DNA of 64,000 bases from JBGTFE01 sp049799955 (GTDB lineage: Bacteria; Acidobacteriota; Blastocatellia; Pyrinomonadales; Pyrinomonadaceae). Positions within the stretch are counted from its first letter, which is position 1. Every line of letters starts with the position of its first letter. The DNA lies in the NCBI GenBank assembly GCA_049799955.1, contig JBARIW010000020.1, positions 11,487 through 75,486 on the forward strand, written 5' to 3'. The position numbers and the translations under genes were made by a program. Below are positions 34,251-43,445 of the stretch, in pieces. The notes under the pieces were generated by a model that saw nothing but the letters and a program-made list of their open reading frames with translations, searched no databases and was not told where the DNA came from.

Positions 34251-34655
34251 ATGAAAACTTTAGCGCAGGTCAAACAGGTGCAAAGAGAAGAAGTTACAGA
34301 CAGAAGTTTTGCGATTGACACGACTTTTGTTTTATTCTTCCTGGCAGTCGAATTCGGTCAAACTTTAAGCATTTTTGCGATAGATTCGGTCTTTATGGCA
34401 ATAACACTTTTGATGTTGATTGCACTGCCGTATTTTCTGGAATCGGACGATAAACCAGTCTTCGGGCAATGGCTTTTCGGCAGAAGCGTGATTGCCGTAT
34501 TTGCAATTATTCTCGGCGCGATGTTCAAACAGTCTCTGGGCATAGTTTTGCCCGAAGCTTTCAAGTTCCTGCCGATGACGCTTTTAATCGTTACGGCAAT
34601 GCTGAGCTGCTACATTCAATTTTACAGTTTTCTAAAACTTCGTTTGGCAAAATAG
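34251..34655 (+). CDS. Four-helix integral membrane protein, unknown
   Basis: 134 residues from ATG; a TTG eight codons upstream is possible but unsupported. A hydrophilic N-terminus (KTLAQVKQVQREEVTDRS) is followed by about four membrane spans: DTTFVLFFLAVEFGQTLS, FMAITLLMLIALPYFL, SVIAVFAIILGAMFK and MTLLIVTAMLSCYIQFYSFL. No charged motif typical of transporters is visible and no family is recognised. It lies alone, preceded by 170 bp without clear signals and followed by a terminator. Confidence 0.7.
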   Translation: MKTLAQVKQVQREEVTDRSFAIDTTFVLFFLAVEFGQTLSIFAIDSVFMAITLLMLIALPYFLESDDKPVFGQWLFGRSVIAVFAIILGAMFKQSLGIVLPEAFKFLPMTLLIVTAMLSCYIQFYSFLKLRLAK

Positions 34656-34677
34656 GCAAAAGGCAAACGGAAAAATA

Positions 34678-34718
34678 AAAATCCGCGCTCGCTTCGGGAA
34701 GCAGGCGCGGATTTTTAT
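34678..34718. terminator. Intrinsic terminator between convergent genes
   Basis: AAAATCCGCGC pairs with GCGCGGATTTTT around a 16-nt loop that is itself self-complementary (CTTCGGGAAG). It suits both strands. Confidence 0.88.
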
Positions 34719-34725
34719 TTGAAAT

Positions 34726-35757
34726 TTAAACTAAAGCAATCGACATTTCTTTTTGTGCGAGAATTGCATGAATTGCATTTACCTGTTCGTAAAGCTCCTT
34801 GTATTGTTCAAGAGTCAAAGCCTGCGCGCCGTCGCAAAGCGCTTCTTCCGGGCAAGGATGAACTTCGATAATCAATCCGTCAGCGCCGACCGCAACTCCG
34901 GCTCTCGCCAAGGGATTGACCATATAATTTCTGCCCGTTCCGTGTGAAGGGTCAATTATAATCGGCAGATGCGTCATTTTGTGAACTGCCGGAACGATTG
35001 ATAAATCCATCGTATTTCGCGCGTGATTGGCAAAAGTTCTGATGCCGCGCTCGCATAAAATCACGTCGTAATTTCCTTCCGACATAACATATTCGGCAGC
35101 GAGAAGAAATTCGTCGAGAGTTGCCGAAAGACCGCGTTTGAGCAAAACGGGTTTGCGCGTTTTTCCGGCATATTTCAAAAGCGAAAAATTCTGCATATTG
35201 CGCGCGCCGATTTGGATGCAGTCGCCGTATTTTTCGACCAAATCGATGCCGCGCTCGTCCATCGCTTCCGTTACGATGTTCAAGCCGAACTGCTCGCGGA
35301 CTTCCGCCAGAATTTTCAAGCCGTCCTCGCCCATTCCCTGAAAAGCATAAGGCGAAGTTCTCGGTTTAAACGCGCCGCCGCGAAAGAATTTTGCCCCGCT
35401 TTCGGCAACTGCTTTGGCGACTTTAAAGACCTGTTCGGTCGATTCAATCGCGCAAGGTCCGGCAATAATCGCGAGTTCGTCGCCGCCGATTGTCGAGTTT
35501 CCGACTTTGACGACCGATTTTTCGGGACGCAAATCTTTCGAGATTAATTTATAAGGTTTTGTAACGCGAATCGCGTCGGCAACGCCGGGCAGATTTTCAA
35601 AATGCGCCGGGTCAACCGCGCCCTGATTGCCTGTAATTCCGATGGCAGTGCGAGATGCGCCGGGCATCGCGTGCGGGCGAAAACCGAGCGTTTCTATTAT
35701 TTGCAGGACGCGCTCAAGTTCTTTCTGAGTCGCGTCGGGTTTCATTACGATTAGCAT
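34726..35757 (-). CDS. aroF: 3-deoxy-7-phosphoheptulonate (DAHP) synthase, AroA-beta type
   Basis: 343 residues. It catalyses the first step of the shikimate pathway: phosphoenolpyruvate plus erythrose 4-phosphate to DAHP. The N-terminal ferredoxin-like regulatory domain (MLIVMKPDATQKELERVLQII, about 1-70) is followed by the TIM barrel with IIAGPCAIES, FRGGAFKPRTSPYAFQG, IQIGARNMQNF, PVLLKRGLSAT, LCERGIRTF and IIDPSHGTG, all typical of the beta subfamily (KDO8P synthase-like). The N-terminal domain in this subfamily mediates feedback by aromatic amino acids. It stands alone, with no other aro genes nearby. Confidence 0.96.
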   Translation of the reverse strand: MLIVMKPDATQKELERVLQIIETLGFRPHAMPGASRTAIGITGNQGAVDPAHFENLPGVADAIRVTKPYKLISKDLRPEKSVVKVGNSTIGGDELAIIAGPCAIESTEQVFKVAKAVAESGAKFFRGGAFKPRTSPYAFQGMGEDGLKILAEVREQFGLNIVTEAMDERGIDLVEKYGDCIQIGARNMQNFSLLKYAGKTRKPVLLKRGLSATLDEFLLAAEYVMSEGNYDVILCERGIRTFANHARNTMDLSIVPAVHKMTHLPIIIDPSHGTGRNYMVNPLARAGVAVGADGLIIEVHPCPEEALCDGAQALTLEQYKELYEQVNAIHAILAQKEMSIALV

Positions 35758-35892
35758 AAAATTTCTTTAAGACATTTTGGCAAATTGCGACCGATTTCGG
35801 CAAATTGCCATTTATATACTGCAAAAAGTGCGAATTAACGCAGTTTTTTCAAAATATCAAAACTTCCAAGATTCAGATAGCAATTTCTCTGC

Positions 35893-35919
35893 CAATCCAA
35901 AATCTAAAATCTAAAATCG
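35893..35919. repeat. Short AAAATCT tandem run
   Basis: CCAAAATCTAAAATCTAAAA, three words, a single arm beside the argS stop. The remaining sequence back to aroF (about 130 bp) has only a weak hairpin (CTGC...GCAG with T run near 35820-35850). Confidence 0.5.
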
Positions 35920-35921
35920 CC

Positions 35922-37910
35922 TCACATTCTTTCGGGAACATCGATTCCGAGCGTGTTCAGCGCCGAAGTCAGAGTTTTTCTGGTTAAATCCGCCGCCGCA
36001 ATCAAAACGGCGCGTTTGAACTCGTTTTCTTCGGTCAAAATCTTGTGATTGTGATAGAAAAGATTAAACGCTTTGGCGAGTCCAAATGTGTACTTCGCCA
36101 GAATTGCCGGTTCGGTTGCATTTACGGCTTGCGAAATCGTTTCGGAAAGCCGCGAATTTAAGGTTATCAAAGCCCAGATTTCATTTTCGCTTGATAAAAT
36201 TTCCGAAATTTCAGCATTTGAACTTGAAATCGTCTCAAACGCTTTTTCCAGCCCGTTTTCTTCGAGTTTTCGGAAAATCGAATTGGCGCGAACCGCCGAA
36301 TATTGACAAAAACAGCCCGTTTCGCCTTCGAACGAAAGCGCCTCTTTGAAGTCGAAAACGATGACCGTATTTTTTGTAAATTTGAGCAAAAAATAGCGCA
36401 GCGCGCCGACGGCGATTATGTGCGCGGTATTTTTCTTTTCATCGGAAGTTAAATCGGCATGTCGTTTTTCGACTTCCGCCAGAGCGTTTTCTTCCAGACG
36501 ATTCAGCAAATCGTCGGCTTTTACGCCCAAACCTTTCCTGCCGGACATTTCGATAAACGATTTTTGCCTGTCTTCGTCGGAAATTTTAAAACCCAATTCC
36601 ACGGCTGCCGCAGGACTCAGCGCGACCATCTCATACGAAAGATGAACGCTCGCCGCTTCGCCTTTTTCAGGAAAAATCGCCGCAACGCCTTTTTTTACAA
36701 TGTCCTGCGGGTAAGACTGGCGCGTGTCGATGACGTTGTAAACAGTTTCGCAGTTGCCGAATTCGGGCACGTTTTCGTATTCCGAATTATCAGCCGTCGT
36801 TATCCAAATGTCTTTTCCGTCGTCGTATTTGTGAAAAAGATTGTAGTTAAAATCCAGACCGAGAAGCCCGAGCTTCCACATTTGATAAGCGATGTCTTTG
36901 CCCGTATATGTAACCGTTCCGTTTGAACGGACGAGAATTTTGTCGGCTTCGTGTTCTTCGTTGCCGGAATGCGATTCGAACGGCATCACCCAGCAACCGG
37001 CGTGTTTTCCTTCGGTTTGAAGATGAATCACGCCGCGCCTTTTCATTTCTTCAAACGCTTTCTGCCAGAAATGAAGATGCAGAATTTCCGATTCGCGCGG
37101 CAGCAAATCGTAACGAATTCCGAAACGCTCCATCGTATCGACAATACATTGAACGTTTCGTGTAGAAATAAAATCTGCCAATTCCGCCGTCGAATTGTTT
37201 CCTTCTTCGATTAAATGCAGAACTTCGGCGCGTTTTGCTTTTAAGTCTTCGTCCGTTTGATAAGTTTTGCCGACTTTTGTGTATAAATCCCAACAGAAAT
37301 AATCGAAAGATTTGCCTTCGGCGCGCAGGTTTGCGTCGAGCACGATTATTTCGTCGAGATTCATATTTTCGAGATACATAAACCCGATGGCGACATCGGC
37401 GACCTGAACGCCCGTGTTGTCGATATAATATTGAATCTCGACGCGCTTGCCGTTTGAGCGCAAAATCCTGACAAACGTATCGCCGAGAACGGCGTTTCTG
37501 ACATGACCGATATGCGCGGCTTTGTTCGGATTAACGGAAGTGTGCTCGACGCAGACTTTTGCGCCGGATTTAGGTTTTGAATTTTCAGCGTTGAGATTTT
37601 CGGCTAAAAATTTCGCCCGGTTGAAAAAAACATTCAGATAACCCGCGCCGGCGACTTCGACGCGCCCGACCGATTCGTTTTCTTCGAGCGCGGATTTTAG
37701 AGTTTCAGCGATGTCGCGCGGATTTTTCTTTTCGCCGGTCGTTTGTTTGATTCGCCTTACAAGCTCGAATGCGACCGGAAAAGCCAAATCGCCCAATTCC
37801 GTTTTCGGCGGAAATTCGGCGACGACCGTTTCAAGCTCGATATTAAAATTATCTTTGGCGATTTGGACGACCTTTTCGCGCAAAACATTTTGCAGTTCGG
37901 ATAAATTCAC
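35922..37910 (-). CDS. argS: Arginyl-tRNA synthetase
   Basis: 662 residues. Class I synthetase charging tRNA-Arg. The N-terminal Add1 domain is at about 1-110, with EFPPKTELGDLAFPVAFELVR. The HIGH motif is literal (AAHIGHVRNAVLGD, residues 133-136 for HIGH), followed by VEIQYYIDNTGVQVADV. The KMSKS-equivalent region is MSGRKGLGVKADDLL, the degenerate form usual in ArgRS, and the C-terminal DALR anticodon domain ends with the family-typical RKTLTSALNTLGIDVPERM. It is longer than the usual 550-590 residues because of an expanded catalytic insertion (about 180-300). Confidence 0.97.
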   Translation of the reverse strand: MNLSELQNVLREKVVQIAKDNFNIELETVVAEFPPKTELGDLAFPVAFELVRRIKQTTGEKKNPRDIAETLKSALEENESVGRVEVAGAGYLNVFFNRAKFLAENLNAENSKPKSGAKVCVEHTSVNPNKAAHIGHVRNAVLGDTFVRILRSNGKRVEIQYYIDNTGVQVADVAIGFMYLENMNLDEIIVLDANLRAEGKSFDYFCWDLYTKVGKTYQTDEDLKAKRAEVLHLIEEGNNSTAELADFISTRNVQCIVDTMERFGIRYDLLPRESEILHLHFWQKAFEEMKRRGVIHLQTEGKHAGCWVMPFESHSGNEEHEADKILVRSNGTVTYTGKDIAYQMWKLGLLGLDFNYNLFHKYDDGKDIWITTADNSEYENVPEFGNCETVYNVIDTRQSYPQDIVKKGVAAIFPEKGEAASVHLSYEMVALSPAAAVELGFKISDEDRQKSFIEMSGRKGLGVKADDLLNRLEENALAEVEKRHADLTSDEKKNTAHIIAVGALRYFLLKFTKNTVIVFDFKEALSFEGETGCFCQYSAVRANSIFRKLEENGLEKAFETISSSNAEISEILSSENEIWALITLNSRLSETISQAVNATEPAILAKYTFGLAKAFNLFYHNHKILTEENEFKRAVLIAAADLTRKTLTSALNTLGIDVPERM

Positions 37911-38052
37911 GTTTTTTCAAACCTCTTAAAACAAAAAGGAAAGTATATCGCAAAGAAGGCGAAGATACGAAATGCTCACTTTGACCTGTTTGATTTCGGC
38001 GTTTAGACTTTTTAAATAAAATGAAATCGCAGATGAATAAAGTAAAATTAAT

Positions 38053-38120
38053 ACAGGATAGACAGGATTTACAGGATGTTTATTTATTTTCTCCGTGTCT
38101 CTGTGTCTCTGTGGTGAAAT
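38053..38120. repeat. Partial repeat element before larC (ACAGGAT run and TCTCTGTG arm)
   Basis: ACAGGATAGACAGGATTTAC then TCCGTGTCTCTGTGTCTCTG. The second part is a single arm of the CACAGAGA family seen complete at 29194; the partner arm is missing. Confidence 0.6.
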
Positions 38121-38127
38121 TCTTCTT

Positions 38128-39339
38128 ATGAAAACTCTTTTCTTCGATTGTTTTGCGGGCGCGAGCGGCAATATGATTCTCGGCGCGCTGGTCGCGCTCG
38201 GCGTCAGCCGCGAAAAGCTTGTCGAACAAATAAAACTCCTCAATATTTCCGAGTTTGAAATAGAATTTTCGGGAGTTGACCGTTCGGGTATCTCCGCGAT
38301 TCACGCCGAGGTAAAAGTTCCGCACGAACACGCGCACAGGCATCTGCACACAATCGAAAAAATCATCGGCGATTCGCTGTTAGATGAAAAAATAAAAAAA
38401 AGAGCGATTGCGATTTTTACAAAACTCGCCGAAGCGGAAGCGAAAATTCACGGGATTGATGTTCAAAAAGTTCATTTTCACGAAGTCGGCGCGATGGACG
38501 CGATAATTGATGTCGTCGGCGCGTGTATCTGTTTTGAATTGCTCGGAATCGAAAAATTCGCGTGTTCAAAAATTCACGTCGGAAGCGGCTTTGCAAAGAT
38601 GGCGCACGGCAAATTTCCGGTTCCGCCGCCTGCCGTTGCCGAGCTTTTGCAAAATGTACCGATTTATTCGACTGAAATCGAAGGCGAATTGATAACTCCG
38701 ACCGGCGCGGCGATTATTGCCACAGTTTGCGAAGAATTCGGGCAGATTCCCGAAATGCGGGTCGAAAAAACGGCTTACGGTGCTGGAACGAGAGAATATA
38801 AAGATTTTCCGAATGTGTTGAGATTAATTTTAGGGGAAACAGAAAACGAATTACGAATTACGAATTACGAATTACGAAATAAAATCGAAGACCGAAAATC
38901 GAAAGCCGAAAACCTTGTTCTTATAGAAACGAATATTGACGATTTATCGCCGCAGATTCTGGGTTTTGTGATGGAGCGCGCTTTCGAATTTGGCGCGTTG
39001 GATTGCTGGTTTACGTCGATTCAAATGAAGAAAAATCGTCCGGCGACGATGATTTCGATTCTTTGCGAGCCGGAAAAAAGGGAAGATTTAACCGGATTGC
39101 TTTACACTGAAACGACGACGCTCGGAGTTCGCGTTACTGAAATTAAAAGAGATTGCCTGCCGCGCGAGATTGTTAAAATTGAAACCGAATTTGGCATAAT
39201 CGACGTTAAAATCGCCCGTTATAATGGAAAAATCGTCAATGCCAAGCCTGAATATGAGCAAGTGCGGGAAATTGCTGTAAAATCGAACATTTCATTTCAG
39301 GAAATAGAAAAGAATATTTTGGAAAAGTTGAAAAATTAG
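38128..39339 (+). CDS. larC: LarC, nickel-pincer cofactor biosynthesis cyclometallase
   Basis: 403 residues from ATG. LarC inserts nickel into the pincer nucleotide cofactor of lactate racemase-type enzymes. Seen: FFDCFAGASGNMILGALVALGV, KVHFHEVGAMDAIIDVVGAC, VGSGFAKMAHGKFPVPPPAVAELL, ELITPTGAAIIATV, then VLIETNIDDLSPQILGFVME in the second half, and TTTLGVRV near the end. Both LarC1 and LarC2 parts are in one frame; no ribosomal frameshift is needed. About 24 residues between the halves (near 240-262) are encoded by tandem GAATTAC words and derivatives. larA, larB and larE are not in the window. Confidence 0.93.
   Translation: MKTLFFDCFAGASGNMILGALVALGVSREKLVEQIKLLNISEFEIEFSGVDRSGISAIHAEVKVPHEHAHRHLHTIEKIIGDSLLDEKIKKRAIAIFTKLAEAEAKIHGIDVQKVHFHEVGAMDAIIDVVGACICFELLGIEKFACSKIHVGSGFAKMAHGKFPVPPPAVAELLQNVPIYSTEIEGELITPTGAAIIATVCEEFGQIPEMRVEKTAYGAGTREYKDFPNVLRLILGETENELRITNYELRNKIEDRKSKAENLVLIETNIDDLSPQILGFVMERAFEFGALDCWFTSIQMKKNRPATMISILCEPEKREDLTGLLYTETTTLGVRVTEIKRDCLPREIVKIETEFGIIDVKIARYNGKIVNAKPEYEQVREIAVKSNISFQEIEKNILEKLKN
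38847..38914 (+). repeat. GAATTAC heptamer array inside larC
   Basis: Four tandem GAATTAC words followed by ATCGAAGACCGAAAATCGAA, encoding ELRITNYELRNKIEDRKSKAE. This is an in-frame insertion between the two LarC halves. Confidence 0.85.
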
Positions 39340-39348
39340 GGGATTAAA

Positions 39349-39924
39349 TTGGCTAAAAAGAAAAAAATCGATTTGGAAAAAATCGCAAAAGGCGTGCGCC
39401 TGATGCTTGAAGGAATCGGCGAAGATGCAGACCGCGACGGTTTGCAGAAAACGCCGGAAAGAGTCGCGCAGTTTTATGCCGAGCTGACCGAAGGAATGTG
39501 GGAAGACGCGCGCGAGCATATCGTTCCGCTGCCGGGCGATTCGCACGACGAAATGGTGATTGTCAAAGACATTTCCATCGCTTCGGTCTGCGAGCATCAT
39601 CTCGCGCCTTTTACGGGCAAATGTCATATCGCCTATATTCCGAAAGGCGGGCGAATCGTCGGGCTTTCGAAACTGGCGCGAATCGCGGAGATTTTCGCGC
39701 GCCGCCTTCAGGTGCAGGAACGTCTGACGCAGCAAATCGCGCAGACGCTTTTCGATGAACTGAATCCAATCGGCGTGATGGTCGTTATCGAAGCCGAGCA
39801 TACCTGTATGACTCTGCGCGGCGTGAAAAAGCCGGGCGCGAAGACAATTACATCGGCGGTTCTGGGCGGATTTCGCAAAGATTCGCGTACGCGTGCCGAG
39901 GCGATGAGCTTGATTAAAGGATAA
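39349..39924 (+). CDS. folE: GTP cyclohydrolase I
   Basis: 191 residues. It converts GTP to 7,8-dihydroneopterin triphosphate for folate or related pterins. The zinc site is complete: Cys81 and His84 in CEHHLAPFTG, and Cys153 in EAEHTCMTLRGV. GRIVGLSKLARIAEIFARRLQVQERLTQQIA is the conserved core. The start is TTG: it lies seven bases after AGGGGA and gives the lysine-rich N-terminus MAKKKKIDLEKI expected for the family; no ATG fits. The gene lies nine bases after larC and three before the DUF2007 gene, so these are one operon. Confidence 0.96.
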   Translation: MAKKKKIDLEKIAKGVRLMLEGIGEDADRDGLQKTPERVAQFYAELTEGMWEDAREHIVPLPGDSHDEMVIVKDISIASVCEHHLAPFTGKCHIAYIPKGGRIVGLSKLARIAEIFARRLQVQERLTQQIAQTLFDELNPIGVMVVIEAEHTCMTLRGVKKPGAKTITSAVLGGFRKDSRTRAEAMSLIKG

Positions 39925-39927
39925 TTT

Positions 39928-40344
39928 ATGAGCGATGAGCTGGCGACGGTCGCTACAACATACAATATTGTCGAAGCCGAATTTTATAAAAATCAACTGG
40001 AAGCCGAAGGTTTTGAAGTTTATCTGGCTGATGAAAACATAGTCGGGACGTTTAATCTGCTTGCAAATGCGGTCGGCGGAATAAAAATTAAAGTTCCGGC
40101 TGAAGACGCCGAAGACGCCGCCGCGTTTATAGAAGAACTCGGAAGCTCTGAAATCGTCGAAGGAGAAATGGAAGATGCCGACACGGGTTACGGAGAATGC
40201 GAAAAATGCGGCAGCCGCGACTTAAGCCCGCACCGCGAAGCGCTCGGCTTGAAGGGAATTTTATTGTTTTTCGGCATTCCTCTTGTAAAACCTAAGCTAA
40301 GGCTGACCTGTAATAATTGCGGATTTGAAAAGATTCAGGAATAA
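39928..40344 (+). CDS. DUF2007-type protein with zinc ribbon
   Basis: 138 residues. The N-terminal alpha/beta domain (TVATTYNIVEAEFYKNQLEAEGFEVYLADENIVGTFNLLANAVGGIKIKVPAEDAEDAAAFI) matches the DUF2007 'putative signal transducing protein' family, related to PII-like/ACT folds. A C-terminal zinc ribbon has CEKCGSRDL and CNNCGF. No enzymatic role is known. It is translated directly after folE (three-base gap, AAAGGA ribosome binding site) and precedes the M28 peptidase gene by 15 bases, so it belongs to the same operon. Confidence 0.85.
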   Translation: MSDELATVATTYNIVEAEFYKNQLEAEGFEVYLADENIVGTFNLLANAVGGIKIKVPAEDAEDAAAFIEELGSSEIVEGEMEDADTGYGECEKCGSRDLSPHREALGLKGILLFFGIPLVKPKLRLTCNNCGFEKIQE

Positions 40345-40359
40345 ATTTTTGAGGAAAAC

Positions 40360-42024
40360 ATGTTTAGAAAAATTATAAGTTTCTTGTTTATTTTATCTTT
40401 ATTTAGTTCTTTGACTTTTGCTCAAACCAAAGGCGTATATACAAACCTTTTCAGCGAAAATGAATTAAGAGCGCACGTTAGATTTTTGTCCGACGATTTG
40501 CTCGAAGGTCGCGGACCGGGAACGCGCGGCGGCGAGCTTGCGGCAAAATATATTGCCGCGCAGCTTGAAGCGTCGGGAATTAAAGGCGCGGGCAAAAACG
40601 GAAGCTTTTTTCAGCCTGTTTCGCTGGTTGCCGTGAAAGCTTCGCCCGATACGACTTTGAATATTTCAGGCGGCAGCGGCAGCGCAAGTTTCAAATTCGC
40701 CGAGGATTTTGTCGCGTTTACGGGCGCGCAGAAAGACGACGTTTCGCTTGACGCAGACCTCGTTTATGTCGGTTACGGCATCGATGCGCCCGGTCAGAAA
40801 TGGAACGATTACAAGGGAAATGCGAGCGATTATCGCGGCAAAATTCTCGTCATGATGGTCAATGACCCGCCTGCGACAACCGCTGAACCGAATCTTTTCG
40901 GCGGCAAAGCTTTGACTTATTACGGTCGCTGGACATACAAATACGAGCAGGCGGCGCGAATGGGCGCGGCGGGCGTGATTTTGATTCACACGACCGAATC
41001 CGCCGGTTACGGCTGGAACGTCGTCCGAACTTCAAACGGTTCGTGGCGTTACGACATTGCCCGCGCCGAAACGGATAAAACGCCGTTTTTGCAAATGCGC
41101 TCGTGGATGACCGAAGAAACCGCGAAAAAGATTTTCGCTATTGCGGGAAAAGATTTGAACCGCTCGCGTGAAGATGCCAAATCGCGCGATTTTCAGCCTG
41201 TAAATCTAGGACTCAAAGCAAAAATAAATATTAAAAGTGAATTAAAACGCGTCGATGCGCCGAATGTCGTCGGCATCTGGCAGGGAAGCGATGCGAATCT
41301 GAAAAATGAATATGTCGTTTACACGGCGCATTGGGACCATCTCGGAATCGGCGCGCCGAATGCAAAAGGCGACACGATTTATAACGGCGCGCTCGACAAC
41401 TCGTCAGGCTGCGCGCAGGTTCTGGCTCTCGCCAAAGCCATTACAAAGCTGCCGCAAGCCGAACAGCCGAAACGCTCGCAGGTTTTTGTCTTTACGACCG
41501 CCGAAGAACAAGGACTTCTCGGCGCTGAATGGTATGCGGCGCATCCGGTTTTTCCGCTTAACAAAACGGCGGCGAATATCAATGTCGACGGCGGCAATTT
41601 TTTCGGTTTGACGCGTGATTACGGCGCTCTCGGCGCTGAGCGTTCAAGTCTTTGGACAATCGTTAGCGATGTTTTGAAAGAGCGAAAAATGACTTTTTTG
41701 CCCGATTCGCGTCCCGAACAAGGCTCTTTTTTTCGTTCTGACCATTTCCCGTTTGCAAAATCCGGCGTTCCGGCTTTGAGCGTCCATACCGGCGATGATT
41801 TTATCGGCAAGCCGAAGGATTGGAGCAAAAAGTTTTTTGACGAATATAACGCGAAAAATTATCACCAACCGTCGGATGAATTTGATGAAAACTGGCGATA
41901 TGACGGGATGATTCAGTCTTTGGAAATTTCGATGGCGATAGGTATGAGAGTTTCAAATTTGCCGAAGCTTCCGGCATTTAACGCGGAAGACGAATTTGCC
42001 CGCGCGCAGCCGAACAGAAAATAG
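40360..42024 (+). CDS. Exported M28-family zinc aminopeptidase with PA domain
   Basis: 554 residues. Signal peptide 1-21 (ISFLFILSLFSSLTFAQ); PA insert about 115-260 (YGIDAPGQKWNDYKGNASDYRGKILVMMVNDPP); catalytic domain with zinc ligands His in YTAHWDHLG, Asp in NGALDNSSGCAQVL, Glu pair in VFTTAEEQGLLGAEWYA, Asp in NVDGGNFF and His in NYHQPSDEF. All metal and catalytic residues are present. It is probably a periplasmic or extracellular aminopeptidase or carboxypeptidase, and last gene of the larC-folE operon, followed by a strong terminator. Confidence 0.94.
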   Translation: MFRKIISFLFILSLFSSLTFAQTKGVYTNLFSENELRAHVRFLSDDLLEGRGPGTRGGELAAKYIAAQLEASGIKGAGKNGSFFQPVSLVAVKASPDTTLNISGGSGSASFKFAEDFVAFTGAQKDDVSLDADLVYVGYGIDAPGQKWNDYKGNASDYRGKILVMMVNDPPATTAEPNLFGGKALTYYGRWTYKYEQAARMGAAGVILIHTTESAGYGWNVVRTSNGSWRYDIARAETDKTPFLQMRSWMTEETAKKIFAIAGKDLNRSREDAKSRDFQPVNLGLKAKINIKSELKRVDAPNVVGIWQGSDANLKNEYVVYTAHWDHLGIGAPNAKGDTIYNGALDNSSGCAQVLALAKAITKLPQAEQPKRSQVFVFTTAEEQGLLGAEWYAAHPVFPLNKTAANINVDGGNFFGLTRDYGALGAERSSLWTIVSDVLKERKMTFLPDSRPEQGSFFRSDHFPFAKSGVPALSVHTGDDFIGKPKDWSKKFFDEYNAKNYHQPSDEFDENWRYDGMIQSLEISMAIGMRVSNLPKLPAFNAEDEFARAQPNRK

Positions 42025-42054
42025 GCTTTAGATAAAGAAAGTAAACGGAAACAG

Positions 42055-42101
42055 TTAGCGGTTTGCAGTACACTTTTTTACTGCAAACCGCTAATTTTTT
42101 A
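42055..42101 (+). terminator. Strong intrinsic terminator after the M28 gene
   Basis: A 16-bp perfect stem TTAGCGGTTTGCAGTA with TACTGCAAACCGCTAA, 8-nt loop, followed by a T run. Confidence 0.93.
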
Positions 42102-42353
42102 CTGCTTTTTTATTTTTTTCCTGTAATCTCATAAATTAATCACATAAAAATAAGGATTCGGACAAATTTAACAGCCAGCCCGGTATAAATCTGTTGACCT
42201 GATTAAAAGCAAAAGTGTAAGATTATAAAATTACTGTTTTGAATAATTTATGCCGGACTAAATTAATCTCGCATAAAATATTACATCAATTTTGAATTGG
42301 CATCTTTCCCCGGTATAAAGGATGTCAGATTCGGTTAAATTAGAGGAGAGAAA
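42102..42353. other. Long upstream region of the FG-GAP gene
   Basis: About 250 bp between the terminator and the next gene, AT-rich, with no coding frame or repeat palindrome. It must hold the promoter of the FG-GAP gene; an AGAGGAGAG ribosome binding site ends it. No operator recognised. Confidence 0.4.
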
Positions 42354-43445
42354 ATGCAAAAAAAAGAAAGAAAAATTGAACGTTTTTCAAAATACGCGAT
42401 GTATTTTGGATCGATTATTTGTGCTGTTTGTATTTTGAGCACCGGAGCCGTCTTCGGGCAAGATAAAACAGACGCTACTGAAGGGCTTCCTACCCCACAT
42501 AGAACTTATGATTTCACGGGCGACATAAGAACCGATTTTACGGTTCTGGAACTCGGCGCGACAGGTACGCCGGTTACCTGGAAAACACGCGAAAATGGCG
42601 GAAGCGGAGCGACAAGCGGTCAGGTACACGGAATAGTCGGCGATAATGTAAGCTCATCCGGTGATTATACGGGTGGACTTAAAGCGGAATATACCGTCTG
42701 GAGAAACGGTATTTTTTATATCAGCCCGTTCGGCGGAGGAACTACAGAATATAAATACTTCGGTCAAGCCGGTGATAATCTCGGTCGAGTCGGCGATTAT
42801 GACGGCGACGGAAAAGATGACGAATGTGTTATTCGAATCATCGGCGCAGCCCCGAACCAAATTCTGCACTGGCTTATTCGCAATAGCTCAAACGGAGCTT
42901 ATCGCGATGTTCAGTTCGGCAGACTCGTAGCCGGCGAATCGACACTTGCTTTTCAGGGAGCGGATTTTAACGGCGACGGCAGAGAGGAATTAATTATCGC
43001 ACAGGTCGTTAACGGCACGGGCGCAACAACGTGGCACATTGCCGACGCTCTGACCGGAGCCTATGTTCTGCGCTGCCAGTGGGGAAATTTCAACATCGAC
43101 TTTTTGATCAATCCCGATGATTATACGGGTGATGGTAAAGCTGACCTTGTTGCCTGGAGAGCAGGCGGAACAGGTGCTGACGCCAGATACTGGTTTATCA
43201 GAAATACCGCAACCGGCGCTCTGGTTGCGCCGCAGTTGTTCGGCATCGGCGACCCGGATTTTCTTGACCAAGATTTTCCGGTGCGAGGCGATTATGATGG
43301 CGACGGTATAGCCGATGTTGCGGTATGGCGCCCGACAACCGGCGAATTTTGGTGGATTAACAGTTCGAACGGACAAGTGCCTTCTCCGGTGGTATGGGGA
43401 ACAGGAGCGGATGACAATCCATTAGCTAATTTCTTTACGTTCTAG
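42354..43445 (+). CDS. Secreted FG-GAP/VCBS repeat protein
   Basis: 363 residues. Signal sequence about 1-36 (YAMYFGSIICAVCILSTGAVFG). The whole mature protein is a run of about six FG-GAP-type modules: YDFTGDIRTDFTVLE, GDYTGGLKAEYTVWR, GDYDGDGKDDECVIR, ADFNGDGREELIIAQ, DDYTGDGKADLVAWR and GDYDGDGIADVAVWRPTTGEFWW. Each carries the calcium-binding DxDGDG loop, as in integrin-like propellers. It shares modules with the proteins at 13187 and 49792 but has no enzymatic domain. It is likely an extracellular binding or structural protein. Confidence 0.85.
   Translation: MQKKERKIERFSKYAMYFGSIICAVCILSTGAVFGQDKTDATEGLPTPHRTYDFTGDIRTDFTVLELGATGTPVTWKTRENGGSGATSGQVHGIVGDNVSSSGDYTGGLKAEYTVWRNGIFYISPFGGGTTEYKYFGQAGDNLGRVGDYDGDGKDDECVIRIIGAAPNQILHWLIRNSSNGAYRDVQFGRLVAGESTLAFQGADFNGDGREELIIAQVVNGTGATTWHIADALTGAYVLRCQWGNFNIDFLINPDDYTGDGKADLVAWRAGGTGADARYWFIRNTATGALVAPQLFGIGDPDFLDQDFPVRGDYDGDGIADVAVWRPTTGEFWWINSSNGQVPSPVVWGTGADDNPLANFFTF

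Noticed and set aside
33420..35921. tRNA or small structured RNA genes in the longer gaps
   Set aside because: No T-loop GGTTCGAATCC-like sequence or cloverleaf was found by eye in these or the other intergenic regions.
38095..38127. Longer LarC start (MSLCLCGEIL...)
   Set aside because: These codons are a translated arm of the CACAGAGA repeat; the ATG at 38128 gives the family-typical N-terminus.
39292..39996. 234-codon open frame antisense to folE
   Set aside because: It overlaps folE, whose zinc site and family length are unambiguous; no recognisable domain.
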